The notes beneath the pieces were generated by a model, which was not told where the DNA came from, did not search any database, and worked only from the letters and a program-made list of their open reading frames with translations. A program made the translations under genes and the position numbers. This document shows, one piece after another, positions 24,401 through 36,914 of a stretch of DNA of 64,000 nucleotides (the first letter of the stretch is position 1; each line of letters opens with the position of its first letter). This DNA is from Telopea speciosissima (taxonomy: Eukaryota; Streptophyta; Magnoliopsida; Proteales; Proteaceae), in contig NC_057917.1 in the NCBI RefSeq assembly GCF_018873765.1, forward strand, positions 55,548,464-55,612,463, written 5' to 3'.

Positions 24401-26440
24401 CCACACCTCGGCTTGTGAAATGGCCTATAGGGGTCTTCTTTGTATGCGGTCGAGCTTGTCAAGGCAAGAGCTTTATATTCGGCCTGCTTCTTAATTTCAA
24501 TTTACATCAACCCATCGGCCTTGCACCACAGGACTTTGGAGGTGGAGTACTCTCTGAAAGACAACTGTGCTTACCAGGACAGAATACAATCTTGTATTTT
24601 TGGGTAGTGAAGCCATTCCAAAGGCATTGATGTGTGCGATCAAACGGGAAATATTCTACTTGGCTGTTTTCTTATCTAAAAGGCTTTTGAGGATTATGAA
24701 TGCATTTATTAGTGGGACCACCTCAAGGCTGGTTTATTGGGTTATTCAAGTGGGACTATCTCAAGGCTGGTTCATTCTCATCTCCATTGAGAGTTTGAGA
24801 TCGAAGAAGACTATTCAAGGCAGGCCACCTCAAGATATGATGTCATCAATATGTTTGCCAAGACCGACCCTATTTTTGGTTACTAAAAAATATTATGTTT
24901 GGTTTCATAGACCGAACCAATTTTTGGTCAATAAAATTGGCACAGCCTTGGCCTTCTTGGCCGAACATGGCCGGTTAAATGTAAAACGTCTATAGGGTAG
25001 GATCGGGTTTTCAGTTTATACTTAGATTAATAACCAGGATGGTGGTGATAGTACGTGAATGAATGGTGATGTTGTTTGAATCGATCTCAAGCCGGAATCA
25101 ACAAAAGGAGACCGAGCGAGTAGTGATGGTGGCATTGTATTTCAGTCAATATGCCGAACTTGAAACTATAAAAGCATATCCACAATCCCATTCGAACTCA
25201 TGTGGTCTCGTTCAAACGGGATTGTGAGGGGCATTGTTTGCACCCAAATTTTACAAATTGGGATTCGGTTATGCGTGCTCTAAGGCCATGCATTGCATAC
25301 TGCCATCAAAGAGTTCCCAGTTTGATTTTGAATGACAAAGTGGGAAGGTGGGGCAGGAAATTATGGATTAACCACCTAAAGAGGTTCATGGAAGTTGCTG
25401 GAACTACCACACCCGCCAAGGGAGCAGTTATAAAAGAAGGGAGTGCAAAGAAGAACGGACCACAATCAACAACAGCACACTCTACAACAGAGTTTTATCT
25501 TTCAAAATGCAGATCTCTCATCTTGCCCTGTAATTTTCGCTAGAGTTGGCTTTCAGCCACCAATGTCTCATTGGCTCGTGTTTCAAGGGCATTCAATTAG
25601 ATCTTGCTTGGAGAATAACTCCAGCAATACGTCTTTTGGTCCGTGTTTCGGAAGATGTTACCGATCAAGGATCGTCTTTTGGCCCGTGTTTCAAAAGGTA
25701 TCTCCTACCAATCAAGGATTATTTTTTGGTCCGTGTTTCAGAAGACAACCATCAGAATCAAGTTTGCAAGCTTCGACAGATCATCACCACTCTAGATGTG
25801 GGAACTTCAAAGGATATGCTACTGGCAACAAGAGATTTGGTGTGGTTAGTGTAGTTTAACACCAAGTTGTACATGTTCAACAGTCCGTAGACGGCAAATG
25901 TATGCGTCTTCAATGGCTATGTTATTGCCAAACAACAATTTGATTTTTTATCTTCTTCCTTTGCTTCTCTCATTGCCATTTTCTTTTACCCAAAAGACCT
26001 TAGAGCTACTTAGGCACCGAAGGATCCTCTTCTCGTCCTGGTTAGAAGTCAGAACATGCCGTTTTTGGCCTCTTAGAACATGCCATTTTGCCAGTTAGAA
26101 CAGGTCATTTGGGCCTGGCTGGAAGTTAGAATAGGTCGTTTTGTCCTGGTCGAAAGTCAGAACAGGCCGGTTCGTCAGTTAGAGCAGGCCGGTTCGTCCT
26201 AGTTGGAAGTTAAGACAGGCCGTACCAGCCTCGTTTGAACCTGCGCAAAGGTTCTGGCACGCCCGCTCTATTTACACCACGTGCATGTGCCCCTGTGTGT
26301 GAGTATTACGATTTTTTCGCCAACAGTAACCTACATAATAATCTAGTCAAATTCCAATTCATGGATCCAGGAGTTATGTTCAACTTCATTCATATGTAAT
26401 TCACGTTGATCTTAATAAATGTTTTTTCACGTGACTAATT
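21491..26440 (+). mobile_element. LINE RNase H tail split by an LTR element (21491-21575 and 26331-26440)
   Basis: The left piece encodes a LINE RNase H end (VADSLARKALLVT). The right piece, 26331-26440, continues with similar tail sequence (WIQELC) and an AATAAA-containing 3' UTR. An LTR element with a 5-bp GTAAC target duplication lies between them. Confidence 0.6.
21576..26325 (+). mobile_element. Ty3/gypsy (Tat-like) LTR element, non-coding interior, GTAAC target duplication
   Basis: It begins TGTTGG at 21576 and ends CCAACA at 26325, flanked by GTAAC at 21571-21575 and 26326-26330. The 5' LTR spans about 21576-22387 and is followed by a primer-site-like 'ttttggcatgcccggtgg'. A purine-rich tract 'gtgaggggca' precedes the 3' LTR, about 25235-26325. 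The two LTRs share ends and signature phrases ('ccttagagctact', 'aaaggttctggca') but differ much inside; the right one has repeated 'ggtccgtgtttc' and 'caggccggttcgtc' units. The interior has no recognisable gag or pol and includes imperfect pyrimidine-rich repeats at 22800-23090. It is a non-autonomous or heavily decayed fossil, and old by its LTR divergence. A 41-bp tandem duplication covers its left border. Confidence 0.7.
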
Positions 26441-26712
26441 GCCTCCTCATCAACATCCCTTCCTACCACATTGTAATCCACACACACAAAAAATATATAT
26501 ATATAAAAAAAATTTAGAGAGGCTTTTGTACACAGCACCTTTATTAGTATTAATGTACAATCATCAATAGAAGATACAATTTTCCATCACGTGCTGGGTT
26601 AGATCAGTTTGAAATTTTATAATCGGGTAGATCCCAAGATTCATTGTTCATAGATCAGATCGACCCATTTCTGCAATCCGGGGGAAGACTCAGGACACTC
26701 CCAGAAAGAAAA

Positions 26713-26972
26713 TTTACACATTTTTTTAGGTCTTCCTACACCCATTATGTAGTATATATTGGGGTTACGTCTCATACAAAACTTAATAGTATACCACTTC
26801 TACGAAGCGTCTCTTTCGAGAGACATGGACCCTTTATCATGATTTCTGCTCGTTGCATACCCTGATCCACTACTATACGAATAACATTTCCTGCTACAGT
26901 TTGAGCAGGAAAAGGTGTCCCTCTTCTTATGCTCTTAAATCCACAAGTTCTCATGCACGAAGATGAACATTG
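26713..26972 (-). pseudogene. rps11: Plastid rps11 fragment in nuclear DNA (NUPT)
   Basis: On the minus strand, 26960 to 26815 reads [37 protein letters not shown] and RRSGILLSF, matching chloroplast ribosomal protein S11 (known form [22 protein letters not shown]). At DNA level the match continues to the rps11 end ('gacgtaac', 'cataatgggtgtag') at about 26713. About 10 codons are missing in the 'GLGRDAALRAIRRS' region, and further frame breaks lie near the end. The start half of the gene is absent. This is a decayed piece of plastid DNA captured by the nucleus. A nuclear mitochondrial-type rps11 is less likely given the plastid-type residues. Confidence 0.8.
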
Positions 26973-27139
26973 AAAGTGTAGCGATGAGATGTAGATGTTA
27001 ATTTTGGAGTTGAGTACTTTAGTTATAATGCTAATGACAAAATAAAGCTTTGAAAATTCAATGTAGAAGTGAAACTTATTTATAAAGAAACTAAGGGCTA
27101 AAAATCCGAGGATAATTAAGATGTCAATACATGATGAGG

Positions 27140-27307
27140 GTGGACCTTGATGCAACGATTAAGGTTGCTCCATTGTGACCTAGAGGTCACGGGTTCATGT
27201 CTGGAAACAGTTTCTTTGCGAAAGTAGGGGTAAGGTTGAGTACATTATGACCCTCCCCAGATCCCGCAGTAGTGGGAGCCTCGTGCACTGGGTATGCTCT
27301 TTTTTTG
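27140..27307 (+). mobile_element. Au-like SINE with 9-bp target duplication
   Basis: This 168-bp element has a pol III A-box-like 'tgatgcaacgattaagg', a B-box-like 'gggttcatgtctgg' and the typical Au-SINE tail 'gggagcctcgtgcactgggta' ending in a T run. A direct repeat atgatgagg flanks it (27131-27139 and 27308-27316). It lies between the rps11 relic and a LINE. Confidence 0.8.
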
Positions 27308-27316
27308 ATGATGAGG

Positions 27317-29990
27317 AGCCAATTCTGGTGGAGCTATGTGTAGTGAAGTCAAGAAAGTCATGATTTGATGTCTTCTTTGGGAGAGCAAAGGGCTTGAATT
27401 TCCCTCCATATAGTTTTTTTGCAAGAAGTGAGCAAGAGAAAATAATAAAATGGGAAAAATGATACAACACAATGAAAATCCATTAAGCCACTGCCCCATC
27501 TTCGGTATTGCCATCAACAGGGCCATGACTCAATAAAAAGAACATAAAAAAACTTATAAAAATCTGTATCTGGATCTAATTTGTGAATCTCAGCTAATAT
27601 CATCAAGAGCAAAAGAGGGATCATTCTCCAATACTTTGGATGATCTTGTAGATGTTGCATGCTTTGACAACTTGTGAGCCACAACATTTGCTTCACGAAA
27701 AACATGGGAGATAGACCATGAGAGTCCACCGAAATACGACTTGTAAGACCACCATTTTTGTTCAAAGCACCATGGTATTTTTTCTCTCGGATAACACAGT
27801 TCATAACTGTTTGGGAATCACATTTTATCCACATTCTGTCCATCTTTATTAATGAGGCGTGATGCACTCCAATAAAGAAAGGAACAAATTCAGCCATAAA
27901 GCTTGTTCCCACACCTTCATAGTTGGCAAAGCTTCTTAGAGGTACACCATCAGAAGTCCTGAAGATACCACCACCTCATGAATGTCTTGGGTTATCAAGG
28001 GAGCACCCAATTAACAATGTTCAATTTATAAAATCCCACCGGCGGGCAGCAGCATATAACCTCAACCACTTCCCTAGGAGGGCTAGAAATATTAAATTAC
28101 AAATTCTTCACGAAGAGAATTCTTGAGGAAGGTCCCTTAATATTGCTTTCATCACTAAAATATCTAGCCGATGAGAATTATCATACTGACACCTATTTCT
28201 TTCCATCCATATTTGGAATGCACCAAGATAACCTTAGCAAGCCTGACCTTCCTTATATGAAACCACAGATCGATGACTTCCTTCTCCATCAAGAAAATAG
28301 TTCTTCAACCAAAGGGAACTTTATTATCCATCTCTGATAAAAAAAAAACCCTACATCAACGCCGACCATACATTTCGAGAAAAAACACACTCCAAAAATA
28401 TATGATGGAGGGATTCAACATTATTATATCAAACCAAAATCTGATTGAAGATCCATCCCCTATAATTCATCATTCAGACTCACTAACCATGTCTTAAACC
28501 TTCATCAACCTCAGCAAAATTGTTGAAGAAATGTTGAATTGCTTCAACGTTCCATCCTTAGAAATGAACCACGCAAAAATGAGACAAAAGTAGAATTATC
28601 ATTCTTAACATACCAACACAGTTTCGCAAGGAGAGCTAGATTGATATCTTTTAGTTGTTGAATGCCTAACCTCCCTTTCTTTTTGGGCTTACATAAACTG
28701 CTCCATTTGGTTGTAACACAGTCCTGGCCGAATTTGCATCACCACTCCAAATAAAGTTCCTAATCCATTTTTCCATGAGGAAAAATCAAACGAGCAGGTC
28801 ATAAATGATAGAGAAATTATGTATTGGAATGCTATACATCACTGATTTCACCAGCTCAATACTACCCACGTACCGTTGATAAAAGTTTAGCCTTCCACCC
28901 TGCAAGCCTACCTTAAACTTATATATCCACAAGAGGAAGGATAAACTCCCTTTTCACTCTCCCTTTGAAAACTTCCACACTTAAATAACATATAGGAAAA
29001 GCACATTCAGGAACTCCGAGAACACCCTTGATTCTCCTTTTCCGTACAACAAGGAGAGATCCCATGAAAATATTACTCTTTTCAAGGTTAATCTTTTGCA
29101 TGCTCAGTTTAAACTTAGTATTGAGTCCAAGAATTTCTTAAGCTTCTTGACCCCTCTCAAATCAACATTCATAAAAATTAGCAAATCATCAGCATATTGA
29201 AGATGGGAAGGCATGAGAACATTTCTTGGCCCTGGGATTCCCTTCATCAGCCCCTTTTCTCTAAGCTTTGGAAAACCACGACAAAGCACCACCTCTGTTA
29301 AAATGAATAATAAAGGAGAGACTGGATCTCCTTGACGAAGACCTCTTTCCACACCAAAGAAGCTTCTTGACCCACCATTAAAAACTGAAAGCTTTGCGGA
29401 AGCCAAAATCTGATGGACCCACTCAATCCAAATTTGGGTGAACCCAAATTGGTGTAATACATCAAATAAGAACCCCCCATTCAAGCCTATCATATGCCTT
29501 TTGTATGTCCAATTTTAGTCCCAAACAATCGCCAAAGAATTTAGACGACATTATATTAGTTAGTTTCGATGCCATTCCAATGTTAGAAAAAAATGATTTC
29601 CCCTTTTTGAAATGTACCTTGCTCTTCAGAAATCAACTTTGGAATCAATAAAGAAAGTCGAATTACCAGAATCTTAGGAATTAACTTAAACAAGAAATTC
29701 CCTGAGCATATTGGACGTTATTGCCCAACCTTGCGAGCATTTTCCATCTTTGGTATTAAAGTAAAAAAAATTACAGTTGGCACCTCTAGTGATAATACCT
29801 TCCTTACAAAAAACTTTTAATTGCCAAACATAACACCATTTCAACAATATCCCAACATACTCTGAAGAAAGTCCCAGGAAACCCATCCGAACTTGGAGCA
29901 CTGTCAGGATCAAAATCAAACATCGCTTCCTTCTATATTGAGGCAGTGAATGAACAATGAAAAAATAAATGATCTCGGCTTTCTAGTCCC
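27317..29990 (-). mobile_element. L1-type LINE, 5'-truncated and decayed (reverse transcriptase to RNase H)
   Basis: Reading the minus strand from about 29950: an RT start-like DSAP-DGFPG region, then RT core motifs GLRQGDPVSPLLFIL and YADDLLIF (29493-29104). A GDG..IRFW-like and zinc-binding zone follows around 28500-28200, then an RNase H domain (EFVPFFIGVHHAS, WIKCDSQTVMN; 27912-27550). Endonuclease and ORF1 are not seen. Several stops and frameshifts break the ORF, so it cannot move itself. 3' UTR-like sequence runs to about 27317, next to the SINE. Confidence 0.8.
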
Positions 29991-31101
29991 ACACAACAAA
30001 TTAAAAGCAGAAAAAAAGAAATTACTCTTTCATGAGATATTTTATTTTATTTTCATTATAAATTTATAATATTTTTTTACGTCCAACAAGAAGGAAATTA
30101 TGTTTTAACATTATCAAACATCAAATACAATTCGGTTCATTTCAAATCAAGAAGGGGAATACTCAAATTGCTTATAGGACAAAACTAGGTTTTCTGATTC
30201 AGAGTATATATGCTGTTGGGTCAAAACTCAAAATCTTAAGTTTGACAAAATGGTGTTCTTAATTTCTTATTGGGATCGTCAGTCCAATTCCAGTAGGTTG
30301 CCAACTACTTATAAATTAAGGCAATTAATATATCCCCTTCTAGTTACGCCATTGAACATTGATTTCTAACCCAGCAATTGGGCTTCCATTTCGCTTCATG
30401 AGGTGACCCCAAAGCCCAAAAAGGGGTCAATTTCTTTCAAGCCCCAACGTATGCACAAGAAAGACATAAACACTCTCAATATATAAATGCAAACAGGACA
30501 TTTTTCCAGTCAAGTTCTCTTCCCCGTCCGATTTTTCTCATAGGGGTGGAAATGATAACTTAATCACATTCGGACAGTGTGTTCGGGCAGGAGGTTAAGT
30601 CAGGTTAGGTCATTATTTTCACCCCTCATGAGAAGAACCGGACAACTGTACCCAGCAGAAACCTAAGAGGATAATGACCCATGCAAACAGGGACAATAGA
30701 TCATGACGAGCTAATAAATAAGCACCACAAAAACGTATACAATAATTATGACTAAAATGAAAACTGATGATCACTTCTTCATTTTCTTTATACAATTATA
30801 GATAGAGAAGATTCCAAAGTAAGATGGCCCATCCCTCGTTGCGGTCATCCTCCGGAGGAGAGGATTTTCGAGTTGTCAAATTTCAAATTAATAATTGTTT
30901 TTAAGGCGAAAACGTGCATTTCTTCATTGTAGGTGAAAGAAAACTCGATAGGTACATTGTTATAAAGCTTTTGGGGCAAAGATTTCAAACTCAAAGACTT
31001 CATGTTTGACATGAAGAGTCTCTAACACCACCTTACAAAGTACGCTGCTGTAAGGTAATGTAGCTTGCAACTCAAACTAACCAATCTAATGCTTCACTTC
31101 C

Positions 31102-31135
<34 letters not shown>

Positions 31136-31615
31136 TTCTATTTTAATTGTTATGTGGCCTGTATAGAGAATATTCCATATTAATGGTCAGAACAACGACA
31201 TGCCAAGTATGTATGTTTAAGCCATTATTTTCCACATGGTAGACACAACCCATTTATTAGTATTCCTATGGCCACATAACAATAGTACGTGTACGTGTAT
31301 GTGTATGTGTACATACTCAATTTGAAAAAGAAAATAAACAAAGTTACTAAACAAAAACGAAGAAATCATCTTTATTTCCAAGATCTGAACAAAAGGAATT
31401 TGAGACCACAAACCATATGATAATTTAATACAAGTAGATTACAATTGCATATATACTACATGAGAAATGACTCTTGATTCTATTCAATATGTCAAGCCTC
31501 CTGTAAATAACAAAATAAAAAAAACAAAAAAAAAAACTATAAATCAAATAATTTAGAATGAATGAGCCCATCGAACTAGGGTTAACGTTTTGTTCGTGTC
31601 ACACAAGTTGTAAGC
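29991..31615. other. 3' flanking region of PME copy 2; contains a MITE and a long A tract
   Basis: AT-rich, no gene. 30170-30480 resembles 35930-36260. 30526-30645 is a MITE-like hairpin. 30800-31110 resembles 50528-50930. A 32-bp A run lies at about 31099-31130. 31140-31615 is the proximal flank shared with PME copy 1, with 'tacgtgtacgtgtatgtgta' repeats near 31287-31310. Confidence 0.5.
30526..30645. repeat. MITE-like inverted repeat
   Basis: The left end 'gtccgatttttctcataggg' pairs with the right end, reversed 'gtccggttcttctcatgagg'. The inverted similarity continues for about 38 bp per side ('gtggaaatgataac' / 'gtgaaaataatgac'). No target duplication was identified. Confidence 0.55.
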
Positions 31616-32505
31616 TTATAGCCCGGAAGTGTATGGGACTCCGGCGGCTCCAATCCAAGAACCACCACCCAAGAAGTTTGCCACCGTGAACTTCTGGGCA
31701 TCAGAGGTGGTCATGATATGATAGCCCTTCCACTTCACTCGACCGCTTGTGCTAGAGCCTGAACCGGTATTGGAGTACTCTCCATAGTAAAGAGTGGTTA
31801 GAGCGAAATTGCCACTCCATTCGAGCCACCCTGCAGGATCGATCAAGGTATCAAGATAAGTCTTCATCACAACAGTCCTTGAGTATTCCTTCCATGGCCT
31901 TCCCAAGTAAGTCTTATATGAACTCTGTACTGCTTTCAAGTCCGAAGCTGCTGTAATTTTGCAATTATGGATCGAAATTCCGGTGTTCTCGTTCGGGTCA
32001 GACCGCCCTTGAGCCGTTATAGTGTTCTTCTGGTTGCTCATGGGTTTTCTCACATAGATGTTACAGTTCTGGAACACGACTGCGGCATCTCCAAAAATGA
32101 AGTCTACGGTGCCATAGATGTCGCAGTTGCGGTAGAACTGGCGTTGGGAGTGGACATATAAGGTGTCTTGGTATCCTTGGAAGCTACACTGGTAGAAAAC
32201 TGATTGGTCTGAGCCTGAACGGAATGCAACCGCCTGGTGCTTCTGAGGTCCTGCAGTGTTTTGGAAGGTCATGGCCTTGGCGATAAAGCCGTCGCCGACT
32301 GCAGCTGAGGAGAAGAAAATAGCACACGTAAGTTTTTAGGAATAGGAGGAATAGAGCTTGATCCATCTCTCAAAACCTTAATTATTATTTTTTAAAACAT
32401 TTTTTTTTTTTTACTTGTTCCCTAATAAAACAGTAATCTTTCTCTCTCACGGAATTTACAAGCATTATCTTTCCCTATCAGAGAGTCAAGAGACAGAAAA
32501 TAAAG

Positions 32506-32536
<31 letters not shown>

Positions 32537-33954
32537 TCTAAGATTATATCTAGAAGTTATTGATGACATATAAGTAGGAAAAAGTTAAGAGAATAATAAA
32601 AGAACAGAAGAATAGCTATAAAGTCTTTGACCGGGATGATAGCAAGGCTAAGAGAACAATAAAAAAAAAAAAAACAGTTAGGTTCTACCCAAAAAAAAAA
32701 AAAAAAAAAAAACTAGTTAGGAAGTATTAAGCTTTCATCTTAAAATATATTGGTTTATAGTGGGGTGACCTCTTGTGGCTCTTATACTTGATAGTCGAAA
32801 TCGATATGGAATTACCTCAATAGGAAGGAATAGTGACAAAAACAATGAGCATTGAGAAAGGAAAGCAAGAAATCTTAATCGGCTCTAAAATATAACGAAT
32901 GGTATAAATATAAAAAAAATCCAGAACTCTGTTTAGGTGAAAAACGCTAACAACCAATTCTCTTAAACTCTAGCCAGCAGAACCAAAGGAGGAAAAAAAA
33001 ACAGAGGATTAGGTGATAATTACATCCTTTCAAGAAGGAAAGCTTACCAACGGTGGCGGATCTGAAAGTTGTGGAACCATCTTGGACGTTCTTACTTCCA
33101 GTAACAATGGTAGCACCAATCCCATCTCCAATTAGCATTATATTCTTCATTTTCTTTGTAATCTCAACGTTCTCTTTGTAAGTACCCTTCTTCACATATA
33201 TTACAAATCTCGAAGTCCCACTCCTTAGCTTGGCTGAAGCAGACAGGGCTTGAGAGATGGTCTTGTAATTACCAGACCCATCAGCAGCCACAACTATATT
33301 AGCTGCTTGTGAAGCTACTGTTGTTGATTGAAGAAGCTTTCTATCAGCAGCAGAGACCCATGAAGGGAACCCATCAGAAAGCAATCGTCTGGCACCACCA
33401 CCTGGTTGTTTACTGCCAGACAGTGTTGAAGCTGCCTGCTGCTTGTTTACAGCCAGAGAGTTACTAAGCAACTTTGAGAAATCACTCAATAATATGGAAG
33501 GTAAGGAAGACATGAATGAAGCTGAATTGAGCTCCATAAACCCATTTTGGCATGTTTGGTGATTGGCAACAGCTGCACTAAGCCATGTTTGAGTATCTTC
33601 CCAACTATTAGACAACAATACACGGTTAAGCTGGCTAACCGTGTCGTTGGAGAGCTCCACACAATCGACCCATGCTGCCTTGGCTGGCTGATCGAAAGAG
33701 CTTAAATCCATAGCTGAAATGTGATTATGGGCTAGTTGAGCTTGGTTCATAGTGACCGTGAGGGCTACATCACGGAAACCTTTAGAGGTGACAAGGGGAT
33801 TAGAGGTAACGAAGGAAGTACATATCTGAGGGTATGGTGTTTGGGTACAAGATGATGATGATGATATGGAATCACCATTAGCCACCCAAGAAACAAATGA
33901 AAGAAGAGAAAAGAGACTCACAAGAACTGTAAGGAAAAGCTTATAATTATCCAT
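31616..33954 (-). CDS. Pectin methylesterase with N-terminal inhibitor-like domain, copy 2
   Basis: Exon 1 is 33954-33048 and exon 2 32304-31616; 531 aa, same phase-1 splice position as the other copies. Signal peptide, PMEI-like pro-domain, RRLL (189-192) and RKLL processing sites, and the PME domain with Q326, D349, D370 and R438 are all in place. The linker reads STTVASQAANIVV and the following helix QALSASAKLRSG, differing from copies 1, 3 and 5 but close to copy 4. Its intron is 743 bp instead of 108 bp; the extra sequence has A/T runs and a (TA)n(GA)n tract at about 32508-32536. Promoter with TATA and G-box is present. Likely functional, provided the enlarged intron is spliced out. Confidence 0.95.
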
Positions 33955-34760
33955 AGTGTACGTCGATCCTAAACTTACTTAAACAAGTATGTATTGGGAT
34001 TGCTTCGTTTTGTTATAACTCCAAACAATGGATATGATTCAAGAATGGAAGTTTTGGGGGGCCTTTATATAGGGCTAAAATAGTTGAACGAGTAGTATCA
34101 ATTGCAATTGTGGAAGGGCTGGTTTAAACGCGGTTTTGGTGCTTTTTTGAAAAGATGTACGTTTGTCGTCCATGCATGCATGACGTTTATATTCCAATAA
34201 TAATAAGAAATTGTTGAAGCCCACATAAGGCCATTGACTTATGCACGCCAACTCTAAGTTGGTCTCTTTGGTGGTTTCTTTATTTGTTTTCTAATTACCT
34301 ACCTCTTTATGGTGGCCTCAATGGCCGGACCGGTTCTATTTTGTACGGAGAGAATCCATGATGACTATTTCAATGCAACAACTCACATGAAGCAAGGAAG
34401 GAAGGAAGGAAGGAAGGAAGGGAGACGATTGTGACTGCGCCCACGTGCATTAAATGATGAAAAATTAGTGTAGAGTTGTAGGTTTCAAATTATTCCTATT
34501 GGCGTATACAAATAAATTCTTAATTTCTGGGGAGGGTGTGGGGTAACGTGTAAGTGTTTTGGAAATTAAAAAAGAATTCGTTAGTGATGTTTAAGGTTTT
34601 CAAAGTGCTTACGAAATGGGTTTCGAAGGCAATGGTCAGTAGGATATATATTTTCCTAATTAGGTGAACAATATCGAATAGTTATCTGGTTGGTGAAGCA
34701 TAAGGTTTTCTAATGCCTTGTGAAGTCGTGGTGTATCACTCTCAAGATTACCAAAAAAAA
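33955..34760 (-). promoter_or_regulatory. PME copy 2 promoter region
   Basis: Minus-strand TATA box at 34081-34073, with the same leader as copy 1. G-box CACGTG at 34442-34447 within 'gactgcgcccacgtgcattaaatgatg'. The stretch between TATA and G-box differs from copies 1 and 3, and an (aagg)n tract lies at about 34395-34421. The distal part (34680-34700) matches the orphan promoter at 21460-21480. Confidence 0.65.
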
Positions 34761-35929
34761 AAAATAAAGTATCACTCTCAAGAACAACTTTTAAATATAA
34801 AAAATAAAAAATTAGATCAAGACACGCTTAGCCACAACCTGATGAGATTGAAATTTTATAACTGGGTACAGCTCAATATTCCTCTTCGTTCATAGGTCAA
34901 ATATCAGTTCCAACAAAATCAATCAAATAACAAAATGAAGCTTTGAAGAAATTCATTTGATTTAAAAAGAAATTGAGGGTTGAAAAATACTATAACAATA
35001 ATTTTTTTTTTAATCAGTAACAACTTTATTGCACCCAAAAAAAAAAAAAAAAAAATTTGGGGGAGGGAAAAATAAACAAAGAAGAGAAGTGTAGCAAGTG
35101 GTTTGAATTTCAAGGACTCCTTATAGGTGAAGTGGATCCGGCATAGGTACTTGAAGTCGGATTCTATTGGACAGTGCAACTGATTCATAATAGATCTTGG
35201 GTATGTCAAAAAATTATAAAGTATCGCACTTGTGCAACATATTATAGGTATTGGAACTTCTGCGCTGCTAGACGGTTTGCCTACCAAAGATCATCTTCAT
35301 AAGAGAAATGTGTTGGTATCTCCCTTTTTTCGTTTATGCTAGGCGAGGTTGGAGAGTAGAGATCATCTATTTTTTTACTACCATTTTACTAGGCATATTG
35401 GGGTGATATTTTGAAGTACTGTTCCCCTTCTAGAAGGATGGGAAGCAATGCCATCTTGGAGGCAAGGTGGATTAGTAAGGCATTCAAGGGGGGGGGGGGG
35501 TTCTATTGGGAGTATTTTCAAGATTGATTTCTGTGCTACTATTGGCCCAAGATCCCTTGCTCACATGTAAAATTTTAGTCTCGTAAATAATTTATCAGGT
35601 GAAAAAATGAGGATTATGAGAGCTAAGGAGCTAGTACTAGTAGTGGTCAGAGATTCAGAGTACAAGAAGTTGAATAAATTAGACTGTGAAACTTAACAAT
35701 AACTAACCCAAGACATATACTAGTTGAGTATCTGCCTTGGGTAGTTGATTCCTCCCTTGTTTTTCTTTTTTGTTCTTCGATGGCTAACTAGACATGCACC
35801 GAGATGTGTGCGGCACAACCCAACCTTTGGATGCCTCATTGACCGGTGCACTCCAAAAAAAGAAACTCAATCCGGGGCAATAGATAGATTGGCTAGGGTT
35901 TTCTCCATCCTTATTGACGGTCAACTTGC
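34761..35929 (+). mobile_element. Unassigned region with a LINE zinc-binding-domain remnant (about 35240-35600)
   Basis: On the plus strand near 35265-35380 the frame reads DGLPTKDHLHKRN and, after breaks, ESRDHLFFYYHF, a pattern typical of the zf-RVT domain at the end of plant LINE reverse transcriptases. No RT core is attached. 34761-35239 is AT-rich with A runs (35037-35056) and no gene; 35600-35929 shows nothing supported. Confidence 0.45.
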
Positions 35930-36290
35930 TTAGAGGACAAAACTAGGTTTTTGGGTCAGACTATATGTTCTTGGGTCAAAGCCTAATGTTAGAGCAAAAG
36001 GTTTTCTAGGGATCTGTGGGTCAGTCCAATTCCAAAAGTCTGCCAACCTAATGTACAAAGCCCATAATTTTACGCCATTGAATTATGGTGTCCAACACAG
36101 CAATTGGGCTTCCAATTCGCTTCTAAGAAAGATCATCAAGAAAGAAAAATGCTTTGCTTTTCATGGGGCTACCCTACAAAGAAAATTTAAAAGCCCAAAA
36201 GAGGCCAATGTATCTTTCAAGGCTCCTACCGTCCTACGTATGCACAAGATAAATATGACTTAACAAAAGTAATCAATTCATCATTTGTTT
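35930..36290. repeat. Diverged copy of the PME copy 2 distal flank (pairs with 30170-30480)
   Basis: Shared segments include 'aggacaaaactaggttt', 'cagtccaattcca', 'acgccattgaa', 'cagcaattgggcttcca' and 'gtatgcacaaga', in the same order and orientation. This is flank sequence of a PME unit without a PME gene next to it. Confidence 0.55.
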
Positions 36291-36750
36291 TTTTGACTTC
36301 TTAAAAATGTAAGTTTGAAAATTAGTATTCATTAAATTGCTAACCAATGCAAAAAATGGTCCCCACAGAGGCTGTCCACTTGTCCAGTGAGTTAGTTTGA
36401 TTAATTAAATTATGAAAGGGGACTACACTTAAACGGTTGGACTCTTCGCCTCTGTTTTTTTGTACACTCCCACTAATAATGGATTAGGACTATTTAAATA
36501 TAAAGTTAATTACTATATATATTCTATTGCTTTTGTGGATATGAACATTTATTGATTAAATTAGATGGAATAAAGAATAAGCACCCCACGATGCTGTCCG
36601 GGGCAAAACTGCACGTCCCCATCCAAAACACTTTAGCACTTTTTTTTTAATTTTTTACAAATCAGCAAGATTTAAATTATCAAAAAAGAAAATATCAAAT
36701 ATTTAACGTCGAGACATATATACTCAAACAAATAAAAATAGACATTAAAG

Positions 36751-36898
36751 GTGAGCCGTGGTGCGCTTCATGTCCATGCTTACCAGGAGGTCTCGAGTTC
36801 GAGTTTCCTGGTTGGTACCTTACCCCCTCCCTAGTTCAATCCCTCTCTTCTATACAAAATATAAATATAAAGTTCCCAATTCAATAAAAACAAAAAAA
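36751..36898 (+). mobile_element. Candidate tRNA-derived SINE
   Basis: It starts 'gtgagccgtggtgcgc', a weak A-box, and has 'tctcgagttcgagtttcc', a fair B-box. It ends in an A-rich tail (36884-36900). The flanks 'acattaaag' and 'acattagag' could be an imperfect target duplication. No family name can be assigned with confidence. Confidence 0.4.
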
Positions 36899-36914
36899 AA
36901 CATTAGAGGATGAT

